Part shown: positions 49,809-61,001 of the stretch, in pieces | Layout: the number at the start of each line of letters is the position of its first letter | Numbering within the stretch: the stretch's first letter is position 1 | Assembly (NCBI GenBank): GCA_037903475.1 | Contig: JBAJFG010000057.1 | Location: 62,001-126,000 of the forward strand | Length of the DNA stretch: 64,000 bases | Direction: 5' to 3' | DNA from: Ancylostoma caninum | Taxonomy: Eukaryota; Nematoda; Chromadorea; Rhabditida; Ancylostomatidae | Notes under the pieces: model-generated | What the model was told of the DNA's origin: nothing | Seen by the model: only the letters and a program-made list of their open reading frames with translations | Database searches by the model: none | Program-made: the position numbers and the translations under genes

Positions 49809-52800
49809 TTAGTGAGCAAAATTCATTAAAACAATCTGAATGTCCATCACATTAGTACCAGTTGGACCAGGCTTAATATGGTTCTGGCCATTGTTGTATG
49901 ACGACCAAAACTGGTAAGAGTTCGAAGTTTCCAAGTATTCTGTTGCTTGAGTTACAATGTCTCTTTTAACGTCAATATTTGTAATGTATGCACCCGCAGC
50001 ATCCGTGGGACCATCTTGTCCATCAGTACCAGCAGCGAGGAATAGAAAAGATGGGAGTGGTTTTGCCGATGAAGCAAGTGTCGCTAAGCAGGAAAGCGTC
50101 ATCTCCTGGCATCGACCACCTTTCCCACTGCCTCGGACCACAACAGTTGTCTCACCGCCAAATAGTAGTGCTACCTAAAATGTTTGGAGAAAACTCATTA
50201 AGAATAAAAATTTTTATAGGCGATGGAAAAAAAAATTAGGAGTGGTCTGATAAGGCGAGGGAACGCATAGAGTTGATAACGTGGACATAAATGCAAGAAC
50301 AAAACTTTGAACTCATTAAACTCACCTTTTCCCCAAGTTCTCCTTTGACGCTCCCACTAAACTTCTCAAGTGCTGTTAGTAACCCCTTCCTAGGTGACAT
50401 GATTAGTTCAGCAAAATCCTTTCCTCTCTGTGTTGCATTTCCTTCGAGAGTCGAGGTGATTATATGCGCATCATAACCTTGATTGGTGAGGTACTCCTTC
50501 AAAGCAGAAAGAGCGGTTGATATCGATCCAACAATTATATTATGAGGTTTTACGGAAGAAGGCGCAGGGTCCTGGAATAGTTGATATGTATCTGGACTAA
50601 CGTTTACTAACTTCGCATGGTCTAACACCATTGATATGGAAAATGTTTTTTAGACAAATGCCCGGCTGCAAACGGCAACAAAACTTGGGGTTTCCTTTGT
50701 GTTTTAGTCATGTGACACATCTAACTTGCTGTTCCAATACTATGCACAGGGTGTGGGTCATGATGAGGCAAAATGGGGCGGCGCCTTCCCGCCCTTTGGC
50801 GTCGACTCGTCCCCACTCACACTCAAATTTACATGGGCAAGTATGGTGAAATCGCGCGCGAATCTGTGCGAGTAGATCCTGAAGGGCGGAGCGAGGGTTT
50901 CATTGAACCAATCGCAGACACATCGCCCACCCATTTTGCCTCATCATGACCCACGCCCCTATGCACATACTCTATGAATTGAATCAAGAACGCATTAATA
51001 GGCTTTGTAGGAAGATGTGAAAATCCATACTTGTAACTTGTTGAGAATCCGGGCAGGCAGCAAGGATGTCCATTTTGGCGATGACGTCAAAGCCTTCGAC
51101 ATTTCCACCATGGAACCAGTTTGAGGAATCGTTGGACCGCTCGCAATGAATTGGATGAGGTTATCGATTAAGTCTGACATAAGTAAGGCGATGACCTAAA
51201 AACTGCAGAATTGCAGTGATCCTAAGAACCGAACCAAACCAAAATACATACACGGAGAACTTACTTGCCCTTTCTTTACATAGTTTAGTGTTTTTCCACC
51301 CTTTACAGCTGATAGCTTTTGACGAAATGAATTGAGCACTCGTATGTCTGCACCATTCGCGGCGAGAGTACGAATTGTCATCAACTTCTCTTCGAGCGAT
51401 ATTCCATCGGGGGCACAGAAAAGCGCCGACCCACCACCTGATCAAAATTATGGGACTAACGAGAAAGATGTACGCTGACTCAGCAACTAATGGCGTGCAA
51501 TACCTGAGACGAGGAAAAGGAATATGGAGTCGGACGAGTCGTTCCTTTCTATGGATTTCAGGGCTTCAAGTGTAGCTGCAACGGAATCCGAGTCTGGTAA
51601 ATTGTTGCGAGCGCCATGGAACACACGAGAACGAAGGTTCGGCACTGCTCTGAAGACTTAAAACTATGACTTAAAACAGTGATGTCCAGCGGATTTGATA
51701 TTGTGTTCGATCTTTCGGCGTACATAGTTCTAACGAAAACATTTTGCTACTTTTTCGTCTCACAAGCACATGATACTGTAGTGTGCAAGGCCAGCAGGCA
51801 GCGTTATACAACAGTATCGATAGGGAAGAATAACGGTGACATCGAAATTATAACGAAATCTGCGGATGTTCGAATAATCACACTGAAATCTCCTGTACTT
51901 GGTACTCTTAACTTCTATAGTATTTAGGAGTTGATGTAGCCCATAAAAAACTCCATATACAGTGTACATATAAATCTTCGAGTAATGCCGCCACAGATTA
52001 GCAAATTACTGTCCATCCAAATAATCGATTTTATCAGTTAGATATATACTTACAACATATACAGCCCATAAATTTAATCGGGGGATGCACGAACTTGAAT
52101 GCGTGGCGCGTCGTGGCTAAAAGCACAAACGAGTGTTTTTCGGTGGAAGTTGTGATTATACGATGTTTCTTTGCACTCCGTATTGCCGCAGTCGAGTGTT
52201 GCTTATTTGTGCGATTCATTTACAGTTAACGTCAATGACTGTGCGTTTTTCGCGTGCTCAGGAAGTCCGCGGCGCGACGGCGCCGCTCACGCTGCAATCC
52301 TCATCGCAACAAAAGGAAACTGGAGTTGTTTGATAGTTCGTTGGTTTTCGTGATAGCTGACATCAAATATGATGAAAAATTACCAAGGAAACTGTGATCT
52401 GCCACTACGGTGGTGATTACAGCGCGAGCGGTCGCGCCGCGTGCTTACCATGTCCGCGAAAAACGCATCGCCGTTGACGCTCACTGAACTTCGAGCAGCT
52501 GAGGAGGAATGGAGAAGTTTAACCATGGGAATTCGGCTGCGTCGCGCACGTGCTGATGAGTCCGAACCTACACCGATAGGATTTCTAGAATACACGTCCG
52601 AGATGTTGCGTTTTTCTTTCCACTGACTTTGATGTGCAATATGGTCGTTCGGATACACCACAGACAATCCTTGTCGAAACAATGGACGGATTGCGCTTGT
52701 GGTTTTATAGGGTCGGAAGAATCGCAGCGGGACCTGCTCGACCCTCACACTTGTATGTAGGTCTCATCCATCGTTCAGGTCCCACCGTGCATTTCTGCAG

Positions 52801-54009
52801 TGGCACACCCCGTCCATCTTTTCACAAGATGAATTCTACACAACATGCGCGGGCAGTCTGATCGTAATTCAGGCGTGGAATTAAATGCATTAGTGGGCTG
52901 CAAGTACACCACTGGCCCCGTATTCGACGGTAAATCAATATTGAAGGGCGCGATATGGCTTCTTTAACACGTGAGTGGGGATTAGACGTGTTTCAGAGGA
53001 ATATTCGTGTCTTAGAAGGTCTTTTAGGGTCTGTTTCAATTTTTAGAGAAAGAAGAGAAAAGTTGAGAGGGAGAGGAGAGAGTTAATACATAGTTCAGTT
53101 GCTATTGTTGTGTATATAAACACACCTAACTCCGTTTTCGAGGACTATACCCTGAAAAATGTAACTTCTAACCGTTAAACCAACACCATCCTTCCAATGA
53201 AGAAGTTAAATAAATACTCGAATCTGTATGCATACGCGCAAATGATGTACTTATTCAATACAAGTGGTTTTTGGGCCAACTTATCAAAATATTCTTATAT
53301 TTCTGTACACAACTCGCACATTTATCGTGACATTTATCGTCAAACTTGGCAAGATTAATAGTCCTTCGCGTGAAAGTAAATCGAAATCAAATTCAAATGT
53401 GTTTTGGGGTGGAATTTTTATCTATGACTCGCCTAATCATCATTCACATGTTAAACAAGTCAAATTGCGCCCTCAACATTGATTTGCCGTCAAGTGTGGG
53501 GCCCTTGGTGTACTTGTAGCCCGCCACTGCATTTAATTTCACGCCTAAATTACGATCAGACTGCCCGCGCATGTTGTGTAGAATTCATCTTGTCATCTTT
53601 TCGGGAAAGACCGTACGAACTGCTTCCGCTTGGTATTTGTAAAACAGCCTAGAAACTATTAGTGCAAACGTACTTCGCTCCTGCTACATTCGGGGCTATC
53701 ACTATTCCTTCATGTAGTCGCCCTCCAAGCTGTTCCTCTGCTGCTGTTGCCATTGCAATCGAAGCCTTTCCAAATGCGGTGATAATGAAGCGTGTTCGAC
53801 TCGAGACATCCACGGCCACACTGCCAGAGGGCGAATATATTGTGAGCTTCTCAGACGTGAGACGTAACGCCTAAAATGGTATTTGAACAATAAATCCATG
53901 TGGAGTAAGTAAACAAAAAAAAAATGAAAAGGCGTAACTGTTTCACGCATGTGTACGGGGAGACTGCATCACAGCAACGCTTGAAAGCCGTCAAAGCTTC
54001 AGTGCGCAT
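49809..54009 (-). CDS. Glycerate kinase (GLYCTK/MOFRL family)
   Basis: Phosphorylates D-glycerate in serine, fructose and glyoxylate metabolism (human family makes 2-phosphoglycerate). Exons in transcript order: 54009-53947, 53870-53674, 51649-51504, 51437-51265, 51195-51031, 50610-50326, 50174-49809. All phases agree; 464 aa. The N-terminal kinase-like domain has the FGKAS box (TAFGKASIAMATAAEEQLGG), HGARNNLPDSDSVAATLEAL, FLFLVSGGGSALFCAPD, LNSFRQKLSAVKGGK and FIASGPTIPQTGS. The C-terminal MOFRL domain has LLFGGETTVVVRGSGKGGRC, FLAAGTDGQDGPTDAAGA and PGPTGTNVMDIQ. A TTTTTCAG acceptor lies 2 bases before the ATG. The product is shorter than the human one (523 aa) at the N-terminus, with no evident mitochondrial presequence. 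Intron 51650-53673 holds a foldback element. Acceptor AAG before 50610 is weak. In C. elegans I recall glycerate kinase and delta-COP as neighbours (C13B9 cosmid); this is from memory and unchecked. Confidence 0.93.
52824..53593. mobile_element. Foldback/MITE with about 128-bp arms in a glycerate kinase intron
   Basis: The left arm 52824-52951 (ACAAGATGAATTCTACACAA, GGGCAGTCTGATCGTAATTC) is the reverse complement of the right arm 53466-53593 (GAATTACGATCAGACTGCCC type sequence, TTGTGTAGAATTCATCTTGT). The arms differ at a modest number of sites. The roughly 510 bp between them encode nothing recognisable. It is a non-autonomous element. Confidence 0.85.
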
Positions 54010-54747
54010 CCCTGAAAAATGCTAAATAGATTGGTTAGAAAAGATGTGTTAAGTTTAGTTTCACATAGAAAGGAAAATTGAAGGACTTCTTTGCTTATAG
54101 AAAGTCTCAAATATTTGTTCGGTGACGTACACCCATAGCTGGTTGTACACGAAAATTGACTACGCTGAAGTACTGGCCGGCAGTGAAGTCTTATAAAGTT
54201 GGTGACATCTGAGAAGATGCAGCACTTGGGAATAAGCGATAATTAGGGTCAATAGTCCGTTTCACAAGGCTAGATATATAGTTGGAAGGACCTCAGTGAG
54301 AAAAAAAGAGCACTGCGAACTAAGCAATAACTGCCAGACTTCGTTAGCCGAGCAATTAAAGCCGGGTCATCCCGGGTCATTCCACTGCCGCTTATCAACA
54401 GTAAGCTCCGCCCATTCCACACGCGTGGGCCTTTACTCAGACAAACCCTCGCTTGTCACGCGCGCCTGTTTGAGGTCTCCGAGGGGCGAGCCCAGGCAGT
54501 ATTTGTTTAACCGTGGTCTGATCCATACTCATGGAAATTTTTGGATTCAAATTTCCCACTCATGGAAATTTTTGAATTCACATTTATAAGGAGACATAAT
54601 AATGAACGTGTTATGCCTGTGCTTGTAATACTACAGATGCCGGTTGTTGACAAGAATTGGTTATGAAGAATTTTCCCATGTTGAACAACATGAGTACACG
54701 TGTGCGAGATACGGTGCACGTTATTTCGGGATGGATCTTAATCGGAG
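54010..54747. promoter_or_regulatory. Possible divergent promoter interval
   Basis: This gap separates the 5' ends of the glycerate kinase gene (-) and gene C (+). It contains a GC-richer segment at about 54360-54510, unlike its surroundings. A candidate first exon of gene C (ATG at 54623 or 54663) may lie inside. No specific binding site is identified. Confidence 0.3.
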
Positions 54748-55740
54748 CGACACTCGTGGAAGGCTGCGAAGCCCTGGCTGACTCCTCTTTATTGCGTTGT
54801 GTTAGTTGTATTACGTGTATATCATTATGCACGTCTCAATAAAGATAAAGTCCCTCCACACATGAGGTGGCCAGCGGCTGACAAGAGGTACGTTGCTGAC
54901 CTGTGGTCGATTCATGTGCGCGTCGCGGCTGCAGCTTTCGAGGGTATGAGCAGTTCCTCGTGGATATGGACAACTTTTCTAAGCTTGAATGGGACAGATG
55001 AATGTTATCGTAACCCACAAACTGTGAGAAGGTAGCCACCAATGTCATTTAGTGTTTCGAATCTGAAGAAACAACATGAACTTGAGAAGCATACGTATGC
55101 GGTGCGGTCGCGTCGCGGCGCACGTCTTGACCGCCACCAGACTTCGGCAGGAACCTTACCCAAGGCAAGCGGGACTTCGTAAAGATAAAGTGAGCAAAGG
55201 AGACTTCGTAGTGGGGACTTGTCGAATAACCATTCACTCCTTTGCAGCTAAGAGTGAAGAAGAGAGACTGGACGAAGAATTTTTTCTATTGGTTCTGTAA
55301 AATCTGTCTGAAATAAGAACAGAATTAAAGCTTGTTTGAGAAAAACTTGAAAAGGTTTCTAGCGGTAACCACAGCATTGTTGTTACTGAAAGAATACTGA
55401 TCAAACTTTGAGAGAAGATTAGAGGTACCACACTTCCTTCAATTGCCAAAGGGAATTGGAATTAATTGATTTTGGCAAGAGTTTGTGGGGTTATTATGCG
55501 AAAATCCTGCCAGGAGTGCTGCTTTCAGCGCTTGTAAAAGTATCATCGACGAATCGATGATCCTTGTAGCATTCAGGTACATCGCTGATATTGTACCTCC
55601 TATGGAGGAGGCGGGGCTGACCCGTCTCATGCTAGAGATACTTGTTGCTAGTCAGAATGAAGCTGTAAGCCTTATGAGGCGCTCCTTACTGACTTCTCAC
55701 TTTGCTCTCTATCTCCAGTACAGTCAATAATAAACATATC
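54748..55740 (+). CDS. Gene C: small protein with N-terminal membrane segment (model)
   Basis: I do not recognise this gene. Exons 54748-54887, 55053-55178, 55529-55664 and 55729-55740 join in phase to a TAA stop, and an AATAAA (55739-55744) overlaps the stop. The first exon reads WKAAKPWLTPLYCVVLVVLR, a hydrophobic stretch, then VYHYARLNKDKVPPHMRWP. Exon 2 is charged (NLKKQHELEKHTYAVRSRRG). Exon 3 reads KSIIDESMILVAFRYIADIV and MEEAGLTRLMLEILVASQNE. The RVYHY after a hydrophobic segment recalls the cytochrome oxidase assembly factor COX14, but the rest does not, so this is only a hint. The 5' end is unresolved; a 47-codon coding-like frame at 54663-54800 (VHVISGWILIGATLVEGCEA) may be an upstream exon. 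Confidence 0.5.
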
Positions 55741-57185
55741 ATCCACTGAACCACCGCATTTACTGCGCATTCGGACACTATTAGTCCAAGAGTCTAAGGC
55801 GCCACCATCCGTCAAATAAGTCGCCACAAAAAGGGCAGGTTCTGCCCAGATCTTGCTGAGACTAGGCACATGGCTGCAACTGGCAGCGCTCTATTTAAAT
55901 CCGAAAGAGAATTGGATTCAATTGATTTTGATACTCAGACATCCGTGGGATAAGAGCCGAGACCGAACGCAGGTCTAGCGGCCTAACATCTGCGCTTCAA
56001 TCCCCAAAGTGGGCGGAGTCCTCGCCCGAGTATGCGCACTCGTCGCCCTAGCTGCTGCACTTCGCGCCCGTGCTGCTGCTTCTGCCTGTCCTGTTTGCCT
56101 GCGTTTGTCGCGCTTTCAACCTGCGTTAGTAGGCTGAAGTCTCCCTTTGACCTGCTCTTCACTTGCGTTCGACTTGGAATTTGCAGTTTGATTACGGTAT
56201 TCTTCCCATTTTCCCACCCACGAAGGCGCAAACCGATGTTTTAACTCACTTCTTGACTGATTTCATCTGTTTATGGAAAGTTTATTCCATACTCATGTAA
56301 TCGAAAAAGTGGGCAAACAAAGTATTTATTACAAAGAACAAAAACTACAGCGAAGCATAAGGGTATATCTATAAGTGTTGTGAATAAAGTGAAACAACAA
56401 TGAATGATGGAGAAACATCGAAAGGTAACTTAATTTGGAAGAGATTCAAAAATGAGGTGAGAAGGCAAAACAATCCGTAATTTAGAGACAATGCGTGGAT
56501 TCATCAAGATCATTGTGGCGAAACCTGAGGACTTCCGGGAAAGTACACCCTCACTGATGTTGGAAAGCATACTCTTACTCAACTACCCCAAGTTTTGCCG
56601 CGAGACTCATAAGTTTTATTAACAGCTTTCTCCCTCCCTCCCTCCCACCCACCCACCATACCTCCACCTCACTACCATGAGACGCAGGACTCTCTTGAAC
56701 AGCTTGCTTGCCCACCCACCCACACAACCACCCCAGCCACCCCCTCCTCTCTCCACCCCCGCATCACTTCTTCTCCATAAGGTAAACACCAAAAAATCAA
56801 ACCAACTAGAAGCAAACAAATCCATTATTCCGAGTTATGGTTTAGTACTCAGGTTCCGCATGACAAAGAATTTAAAGAAAAAGACAACAAAGTAAAAAAC
56901 AACTATATTGTATGGTGTACTTTGTGGAAAAAAAAATGACTCCGTCCGAATCGTGTCGGGGAACCGGAGGTGCTGTGGTGGTCCTCATGGCTGGGGAGAC
57001 ACATGTTTGCGTTTCTGAAATAAGAGCACCGGTGAAATGACAGCATAACCCCAACCCCAATAAAATTTTCACTTATGTGGCGTGGCTTCAGTCCGGATTC
57101 CTTTATTATGTAACCGCGCACGTCCCAATGAAAATATCCAAAGTAGTGAACAATACTAGTAGCTGAGAGTTTGACGCTGAGTGTC
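55741..57185. other. Tail-to-tail interval between genes C and B
   Basis: It contains a GC-rich patch at about 55975-56130 with coding-like frames on both strands but no paired splice sites, and a C-rich strand-asymmetric stretch at about 56630-56765 (CCCTCCCTCC, CCCACCCACC units). TTTATT at 57102-57107 is an AATAAA signal for gene B on the minus strand. No gene is supported. Confidence 0.4.
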
Positions 57186-58927
57186 TTACAGCGCTCTCCC
57201 CATCAGCTGCCTTCCTGCCACTGCCCAGTCTGCTCTGTACTCCTTCCTCTTCGGAAGCGCGGCCTTGCGGACGACATCATTGTTGCCGAGTTTCAGCCAG
57301 AACCTGGAACAACAGCTATAACTGAGAACCCAATATGTGACGTTTCTTCTGGATACTCACTCCGCAGGGTGCAGTTTGAGATTTTCGGCAGTGTCATTTT
57401 TAATTTCTTCGTGTCCCAACCCTAGCCCGTCCAACAGAAACTCTGCAAAACTCCGTCAAGTGTCCACCTTGTACTTTCACTAGTCACATCGCGTGAGCTT
57501 ACCTATGAGGACAGTGACTACGTCCTCGGGCAGGTCCAGTAGAGCGGTGTTCTTCGCATTTTCACGTCAAGCGGCAGGAATAAGACTGGATGACCGGGGT
57601 AGGGTGATTGGCCTGAAATATATGTTTTAGGGAATCCCTCCTACCCACCAGGGATTAAAGTCACCTTGATGAAGTAACAGCGAAGGAAATCCACACATTG
57701 TGTTGAATGATCGCTCGCCTTCACGTGGCTGCTTCGTGCCCACAGTTCGAGTAATTCATTCAGGTTTTGCTCATAAAATGGTAAAGCTTAAAAATTGCCG
57801 AAGATGTGAGTTGCAAGCAAAGTAGGCCATAGAAACTGACAACAAATGGAGTATTGGCCTGAATCAACCAGCGCCCAGTGAGGTTCCTGTGTGATAGTTT
57901 CGTGTTTTCGGGAAGCTTGCGACGCACTTCGTTAGATATATGGGCATTGGCACGGTGACTCTCACTACGCAACTCAGAGTAGTTCGTGAACAGGGCGTCG
58001 ATCTGAAAAAAATTCCTGAGCATGTTTCATAGGAACGCTTTTTGGAGCACACTAAACAGGGCTGATAATCCGACAATGGCATGCGCTTGCTCTATTACAA
58101 TCTTTTTTAGTTCTCTGACCACGGAGTCTGAGGATTCCGGAACCCTCCTTGACCATTCCTGGAGCTGTTTAGACTCCGGCACATCAACTCTGATATCCTC
58201 ACAACGACTCGAAAGAAATTCCTGTAGAGAATTCTCGCAGAAAATTCACATCTAATGTAGTATTTAGTATGTACGACACCTTTGCTTATATTACATTCAA
58301 TCCCATATTCATGGAAGTCCATCATCTTACCAAATGCGACTGGAGAAACTTTCTTCTCGGCGACCAGCCTGACACTCTTCTCTGCAATGGAGCGATGTGA
58401 AGCTATGATTGGGAGAGAATGGGGATTAACTTCTACCATTGAAACTTCTCAAGCCATCGAAAAGGTTTGAGCCTGACCGAGTACCGACGGGCACAAGACC
58501 GGAACCGCCACAGTTAGTACTAGCACCTATCAATATCGCAATTTTAGCTGGTAAACCAATGATTCCTTCTTAAAAGCAAGCTTCACCTGCAACAGAAGAC
58601 GAGTGTGGACGTAAGGATAACTGCGAATCGGAAGAATCCGTGCTTGCGATGCTGTACGATCTAGATGGTGGGGGCGGTGGTCGCACCAGTTCAAGGTCGT
58701 TACAAAAATAGTCAGGTGATTCGACTGAAGTTTTGTAAGCGTAAGGAAATGTCGAGCTCCTTTAGCAGTCTATAACACTATATACCTGACTCAGTACAGA
58801 AATACTCTGGCTGGGATGACGCTACACTCTGCCCCGCGCGAATGTTCTGAGGCTGATTTGATAAAAGCTGCCCTGGATGTTGAGTAGAGGGATAATGCGA
58901 CGCTGAACCGAATCGTTTTTGCTTGCA
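57186..58927 (-). CDS. Gene B: helical protein of unknown function (model)
   Basis: I do not recognise this gene. Exons in transcript order: 58927-58786, 58724-58587, 58432-58275, 58221-58051, 58002-57837, 57786-57665, 57551-57503, 57442-57361, 57303-57186. All eight junctions are in phase and give 381 aa to a TAA; the N-terminus is missing. The first two exons encode a Ser/Gln/Pro-rich linker with ELVRPPPPPSRSYSIASTDS. The rest is helical: AEKSVRLVAEKKVSPVAFGK, PESSDSVVRELKKIVIEQAH, DALFTNYSELRSESHRANAH, QNLNELLELWARSS and FLLDGLGLGHEEIKNDTAEN, ending ADWAVAGRQLMGRAL. An AATAAA follows about 80 bases after the stop (57102-57107). The TAA also overlaps a GTAAGA donor, so a further exon is possible. 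It could be the 3' part of gene A. Confidence 0.6.
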
Positions 58928-59029
58928 CTGTGTGATTCGGAAAAGTGAAGTGCAACAAACGCCTTACGTGCAGCATCCATATCGGAACCAGGGTCAAGCA
59001 TGACGATGGGAAAAACCAACCCTCAATAC

Positions 59030-59095
59030 GACCCCCCCCCCTATTCGCTCGTCCAACCCCCACGTTTTCACGACCCCCCCCCCCCCTTTTGCTCC
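59030..59095. repeat. Paired poly-C runs
   Basis: Two runs of about 10 and 14 C with a short AT-containing spacer. Similar G or C runs occur near 2378, 12471, 16608, 20431, 22004, 25297, 25494, 25621 and 43664. Confidence 0.8.
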
Positions 59096-59259
59096 CACAT
59101 GTTTTCTCTGTACACTGAAACACTGAACAGTTTCAAGGACGAACACGCAAAAGAAACACATTAAAAACCCAAAATCGGAACTAAAACATCGTTGAGGTCG
59201 ATATATGTCCTTCCTTATCCGATCGGACCATAGTGCCAGCAGTCATACCGTGTCAAAAC

Positions 59260-60384
59260 AGGACTGATTGGCAGCGCATGCGAGGAATCAGTTTCAGCGT
59301 TGGCATTTGCGCGCCCACGGGTTCGATTCCCAGCGCCTCCAAAAAATTTTTGCACAGGTTGGAACCGTTCAGGATTTAGTGTAGAGTGGAGAGGAGGGAA
59401 AGACTTAAAAATGAAGTGAGGGAGGCGAAGTCGATCGATAACACATGCTAGAATTCGCCTACAGGGGACGCCAGTTTGTGGAAAACTAGGGTTACTTATA
59501 CCTCGCACTGAGGTTCTCTGACTCAAAATCAGCGAATGTTTTTCTATCTGTCCATATAGGACGACCAGCTCTATCTTCTGCCAGAGTTTCAATTTTCTAG
59601 ATCTTCATATGCTTTTGGGAGCTCGATGGGAAATCGATGGGAAATTTGGCGAATTTCCCATCGATTTCCCATCTAAATTGCGGGAAAACGAGCGAACTTC
59701 GTGGAGCCAGATTCTGTATTCAGGTGGGAAATTTTCTCAACTAGAACTCATAGAAGAAAAGTTTTTGTGATATCTGCAAATTGCTTCTCAGTGATTTGCC
59801 AAAGAGATTTACTCCATTTTCACAATCTGTTCAAATTGCGAGGTTTTCACTTCTTCAACTCCTATAAAGAGAGTTTGCCTTTCACCGAAATTTCATACCT
59901 TCACGTAATAGAGCTCCAAACATTGATTCTTCGTCCCCATTATCGCACCCCAATAATTGCTCCTGCTTGCGTGAGTTAGATGGGAAATTTCCCCTCGGAG
60001 ACCCAAAAAATTGACAAATTTCCCATCGAGCTCCCAAAAGCATATGAAGATCTAGAAAATTAAAACTCTGGCAAAAGGTAGAGCTGGTCGTTCTCTATGA
60101 ATGCGTAGGAAAGCATTTGCTGATTTCGAGTCAGAGGACTTCAGCACGAGGTCTAGGTCACCCTACTTTTCGACGCTCTGACGGGACCTGCAGGCGAATC
60201 CTAGCATGTGCAATCGATTGATTGCGCTACCCACACTCAATTTTTTAAACATTTCCACCTCTTAACTCCACATTTGGTTCTGAAGTGATTCCGACCCGTG
60301 CAAAAATTTATGAAAGGCGCCGGGGATCGAACCTGTGAGTGCGCTGGAGCGGATTCCTCTCATACGCTGCCAACCAGTCCTGCT
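59260..60384. mobile_element. Inverted pair of tRNA-headed SINE-like elements
   Basis: Two copies about 370 bp long lie in opposite orientation: left 59260-59630 (+) and right 60015-60384 (-). Each begins with a tRNA-like head: GGACTG(A/G)TTGGCAGCG (box A-like) and GGTTCGATTCC or GGTTCGATCCC (box B, at 59320-59330 and, reversed, 60324-60334), about 60 bases apart, followed by a CCxxCGCC end. The body shares TTTTTGCAC(A/G)GGT, TTCGCCT(A/G)CAGG, TCTCTGACTC(A/G)AAATCAGC(A/G)AATG, ACGACCAGCTCTA and CTAGATCTTCATATGCTTTT. The mid-region carries TTCCCATCG repeats and a 22-bp palindrome. Copies differ at many positions, so the pair is not young. Confidence 0.75.
59625..59673. repeat. 22-bp perfect palindrome with 5-base loop
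   Basis: GATGGGAAATCGATGGGAAA then TT at 59625-59646 pairs with its complement at 59652-59673 around TGGCG. It is built from GATGGGAAATC units also present near 59975-60030. Confidence 0.85.
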
Positions 60385-60755
60385 TTAACTCGATGTGACG
60401 TGATCATTCTTGGGCGGAACGTCATTTGTCATGCCATAAAACAATCATGAATTCACATTCAATGGTCAAGCCACCCCTCTACGTACCCCACCCACACCTC
60501 TCCTATACGACCCCCTCCCCCTTCCCAGCCCCCTCCCATACGACCCCCTCATGGGAAATTCCCATCGGACGCTTGACCCTGATCGGAACATACACATCAA
60601 ACGAGGTGTCAAACGGCAGTGGCATGTTTGTACAATCAAAACAATTGCGTGGGTGCTGACATGAAGCAGTAGAGCAAAGACATTGAATTTCAGCAAACAT
60701 TGGATACAACGGGATCAAAACCACCACGATTAGTTCATGTTAGTGAGTTCAAAGG

Positions 60756-60761
60756 TTTATT
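60756..60761 (-). terminator. Possible polyadenylation signal of gene A
   Basis: AATAAA on the minus strand, about 240 bases beyond the gene A stop at 61002. It supports gene A ending before the SINE pair. Confidence 0.4.
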
Positions 60762-61001
60762 CACACAAATTACTTCTTAATTGGTAATCTTTCACAAGTG
60801 CAAGTGTTCCTAAAGTCGGGAAACAAAACTTGTAGAGGAGTGGTGTAAGCCGGACACCCTTTTGAAGAAACAATTGTGTTCCTGTACAAGATTGAGGGCA
60901 TTCAATGCCCTTAATCGGGCACGAGAGGGACCATTACAGATTGCTAAATGAAGGCTATCAAAAGGGTTCTCAGTTACAAATTCATCTAGAAAGACCGTGC
61001 T

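Noticed and set aside
59215..59592. 125-codon minus-strand ORF with AGNRTRGR
   Set aside because: The motif is the antisense translation of the tRNA-like box B of the SINE element, a known source of false proteins.
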